From M3007 sp046316495 (GTDB lineage: Bacteria; Bacteroidota; Bacteroidia; Chitinophagales; Saprospiraceae), in assembly GCA_046316495.1 (NCBI GenBank), contig JBKDAM010000076.1:5891-69890 (forward strand): DNA of 64,000 bases. The letters run 5' to 3'. Positions 63,061 to 64,000 of the stretch are shown in pieces. The notes under the pieces are model-generated. The model searched no databases. It saw nothing but the letters and a program-made list of their open reading frames with translations, and was not told the origin of the DNA. The translations under genes were made by a program, and so were the position numbers. Each line of letters opens with the position of its first letter. The stretch's first letter is position 1.

Positions 63061-64000
63061 ATGGCCAAAAGAGATTATTATGAAGTACTGGGGGTCGCTA
63101 GAAACGCCAGTGCGGACGAAATAAAAAAAGCCTATCGTAAAAAAGCGGTCGAGTTCCACCCGGACAAAAACCCAGGTAACCAGGCCGCTGAAGAAAAATT
63201 TAAGGAAGCAGCTGAAGCCTATGATGTGCTCAGCGACGACCAAAAACGCGCACTCTACGACCGAGGCGGCCATGCAGCCATCGATGGGATGGATGGTCGC
63301 GGTGGCGGAGGCTATGGCGGTGGCATGGACTTCGATGACATCCTGCGCCGCGCCGGATTCGATGCCGATGATATCTTCTCCCAATTCTTTGGCGGCGGTG
63401 GCCGACGAGGAGGCCGTCAACAAGGAGAACGCGGCACCAACCTGCGCATTAAAGTCAAAATGACCCTGGAAGAAATCGCTACCGGTGTAGAGAAAAAAAT
63501 CAAAGTCAAAAAGCAAGTCAGCTGCTCCACTTGTAATGGTTCAGGTGCGCGCGACGCCAGCTCCGTTTCCTCCTGCGGTACTTGCCGAGGATCCGGAATG
63601 GTAGGACGGGTGGTTCAAACGCCCTTCGGCGCCATGCAAAGCTCCACTACCTGCCCCACCTGCCAAGGCGCTGGCCAAGTGATTAAATCCCCTTGTAATG
63701 TCTGTAAAGGGGAGGGCAAAGTATTCGGAGAAGAAACCATCGAAGTGAAAATTCCAGCCGGCGTCACCAATGATATTCAACTCTCCATGTCAGGCAAAGG
63801 AAATGCCGGAGCAAAGGGAGGACCTCCCGGAGACCTGATTATCAGCATCGAAGAACTCGAACACGAGGAGTTTACTCGCGAAGGCCAAAATGTTATCTAT
63901 GAGCTCTTCCTCAATATAGCCGACGCGGCGCTTGGTGACTCCGTAGAAGTACCTACTCTCGATGGAAAAGCCCGGATCAAAATCCCCGCTGGTACCCAAT
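63061..64000 (+). CDS. dnaJ: Chaperone DnaJ, 3' end cut by the window
   Basis: The open frame runs from ATG 63061 to the window end without a stop, 313 codons visible of an expected ~380. The J domain (1-65) has YRKKAVEFHPDKNPG with HPD, then a Gly-rich linker (about 76-120) and four zinc-binding CxxCxGxG repeats: CSTCNGSG, CGTCRGSG, CPTCQGAG and CNVCKGEG. The start of the C-terminal substrate-binding part follows. It is a DnaK cochaperone and pairs with grpE 5 nt upstream. Confidence 0.95.
   Translation, partial: MAKRDYYEVLGVARNASADEIKKAYRKKAVEFHPDKNPGNQAAEEKFKEAAEAYDVLSDDQKRALYDRGGHAAIDGMDGRGGGGYGGGMDFDDILRRAGFDADDIFSQFFGGGGRRGGRQQGERGTNLRIKVKMTLEEIATGVEKKIKVKKQVSCSTCNGSGARDASSVSSCGTCRGSGMVGRVVQTPFGAMQSSTTCPTCQGAGQVIKSPCNVCKGEGKVFGEETIEVKIPAGVTNDIQLSMSGKGNAGAKGGPPGDLIISIEELEHEEFTREGQNVIYELFLNIADAALGDSVEVPTLDGKARIKIPAGTQ

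Overview
The window looks like a chromosomal segment of a member of the Bacteroidota, probably Saprospiria-like; the genus is not resolved. The evidence is as follows. Two giant secreted proteins end in type IX secretion (T9SS) sorting domains, one of type B (CHU_C/gliding-motility type) and one of type A, and one of them carries SprB-like repeats. There is a short 288-residue primary sigma factor. Many upstream regions carry the Bacteroidota -7 promoter element TAnnTTTG, and Shine-Dalgarno sites are essentially absent. BshA (bacillithiol) and a Bacteroidota-type LptD are present. I saw no rRNA, tRNA, CRISPR array, insertion sequence or prophage, so most of the window is ordinary core genome.

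Layout: 1-1852 is the 3' part of a GH3/serine-hydrolase fusion. 1998-4637 (minus) holds an Rpn-type nuclease with a 12-bp coding minisatellite, an OmpA lipoprotein and a CoA-binding protein. 4790-8433 (plus) holds a small conserved protein, bshA, dcd, a tiny lipoprotein and aroA. 8504-15771 holds an acyltransferase, a PepSY-like lipoprotein, a DEAD-box helicase with a long leader, an epimerase, a desaturase and a flippase-like membrane protein. 15906-21953 is a giant type B T9SS cargo with about 18 Ig/PKD-like repeats. 22034-28389 is envelope and metabolism (fbp, MCE, amidase, lptD). 28504-34772 holds DoxX, an S15 hydrolase, TatA, Nif3 with a zinc-ribbon partner, thioredoxin-fold proteins and CsaA. 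34915-39621 is a GH20, ceramidase-like and SIS operon. 39714-43318 holds the primary sigma factor and PBP1C. 44290-50245 holds GH3, a propeller lipoprotein, a coiled-coil protein and a ClC channel. 50315-53947 is a tightly spaced pair of an HDAC-type deacetylase and an acyl-CoA ligase/GNAT fusion. 54721-61708 holds a DUF547 protein and a giant type A T9SS cargo with SprB repeats. 61858-64000 holds TlpA, grpE and a dnaJ cut by the window end.

The most interesting signal is not a protein. Four copies (A-D) of an apparently undescribed structured RNA of about 160-168 nt lie on the plus strand in the gene-poor gaps between 43.5 and 54.7 kb. Each has a near-consensus -7 promoter box, then 17-18 nt later an almost invariant 15-nt element CGACTTTTAGATGTA, then a hairpin with a TAAACGAA-like loop. 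A variable stretch of about 50 nt follows, and the unit ends in an intrinsic terminator hairpin whose loop again reads AAACGA. Stems change sequence between copies while pairing is kept, which supports a conserved RNA structure. I interpret this as a family of paralogous trans-acting small RNAs with a constant scaffold and a variable middle. Function and prior description (for example in Rfam) cannot be checked here.
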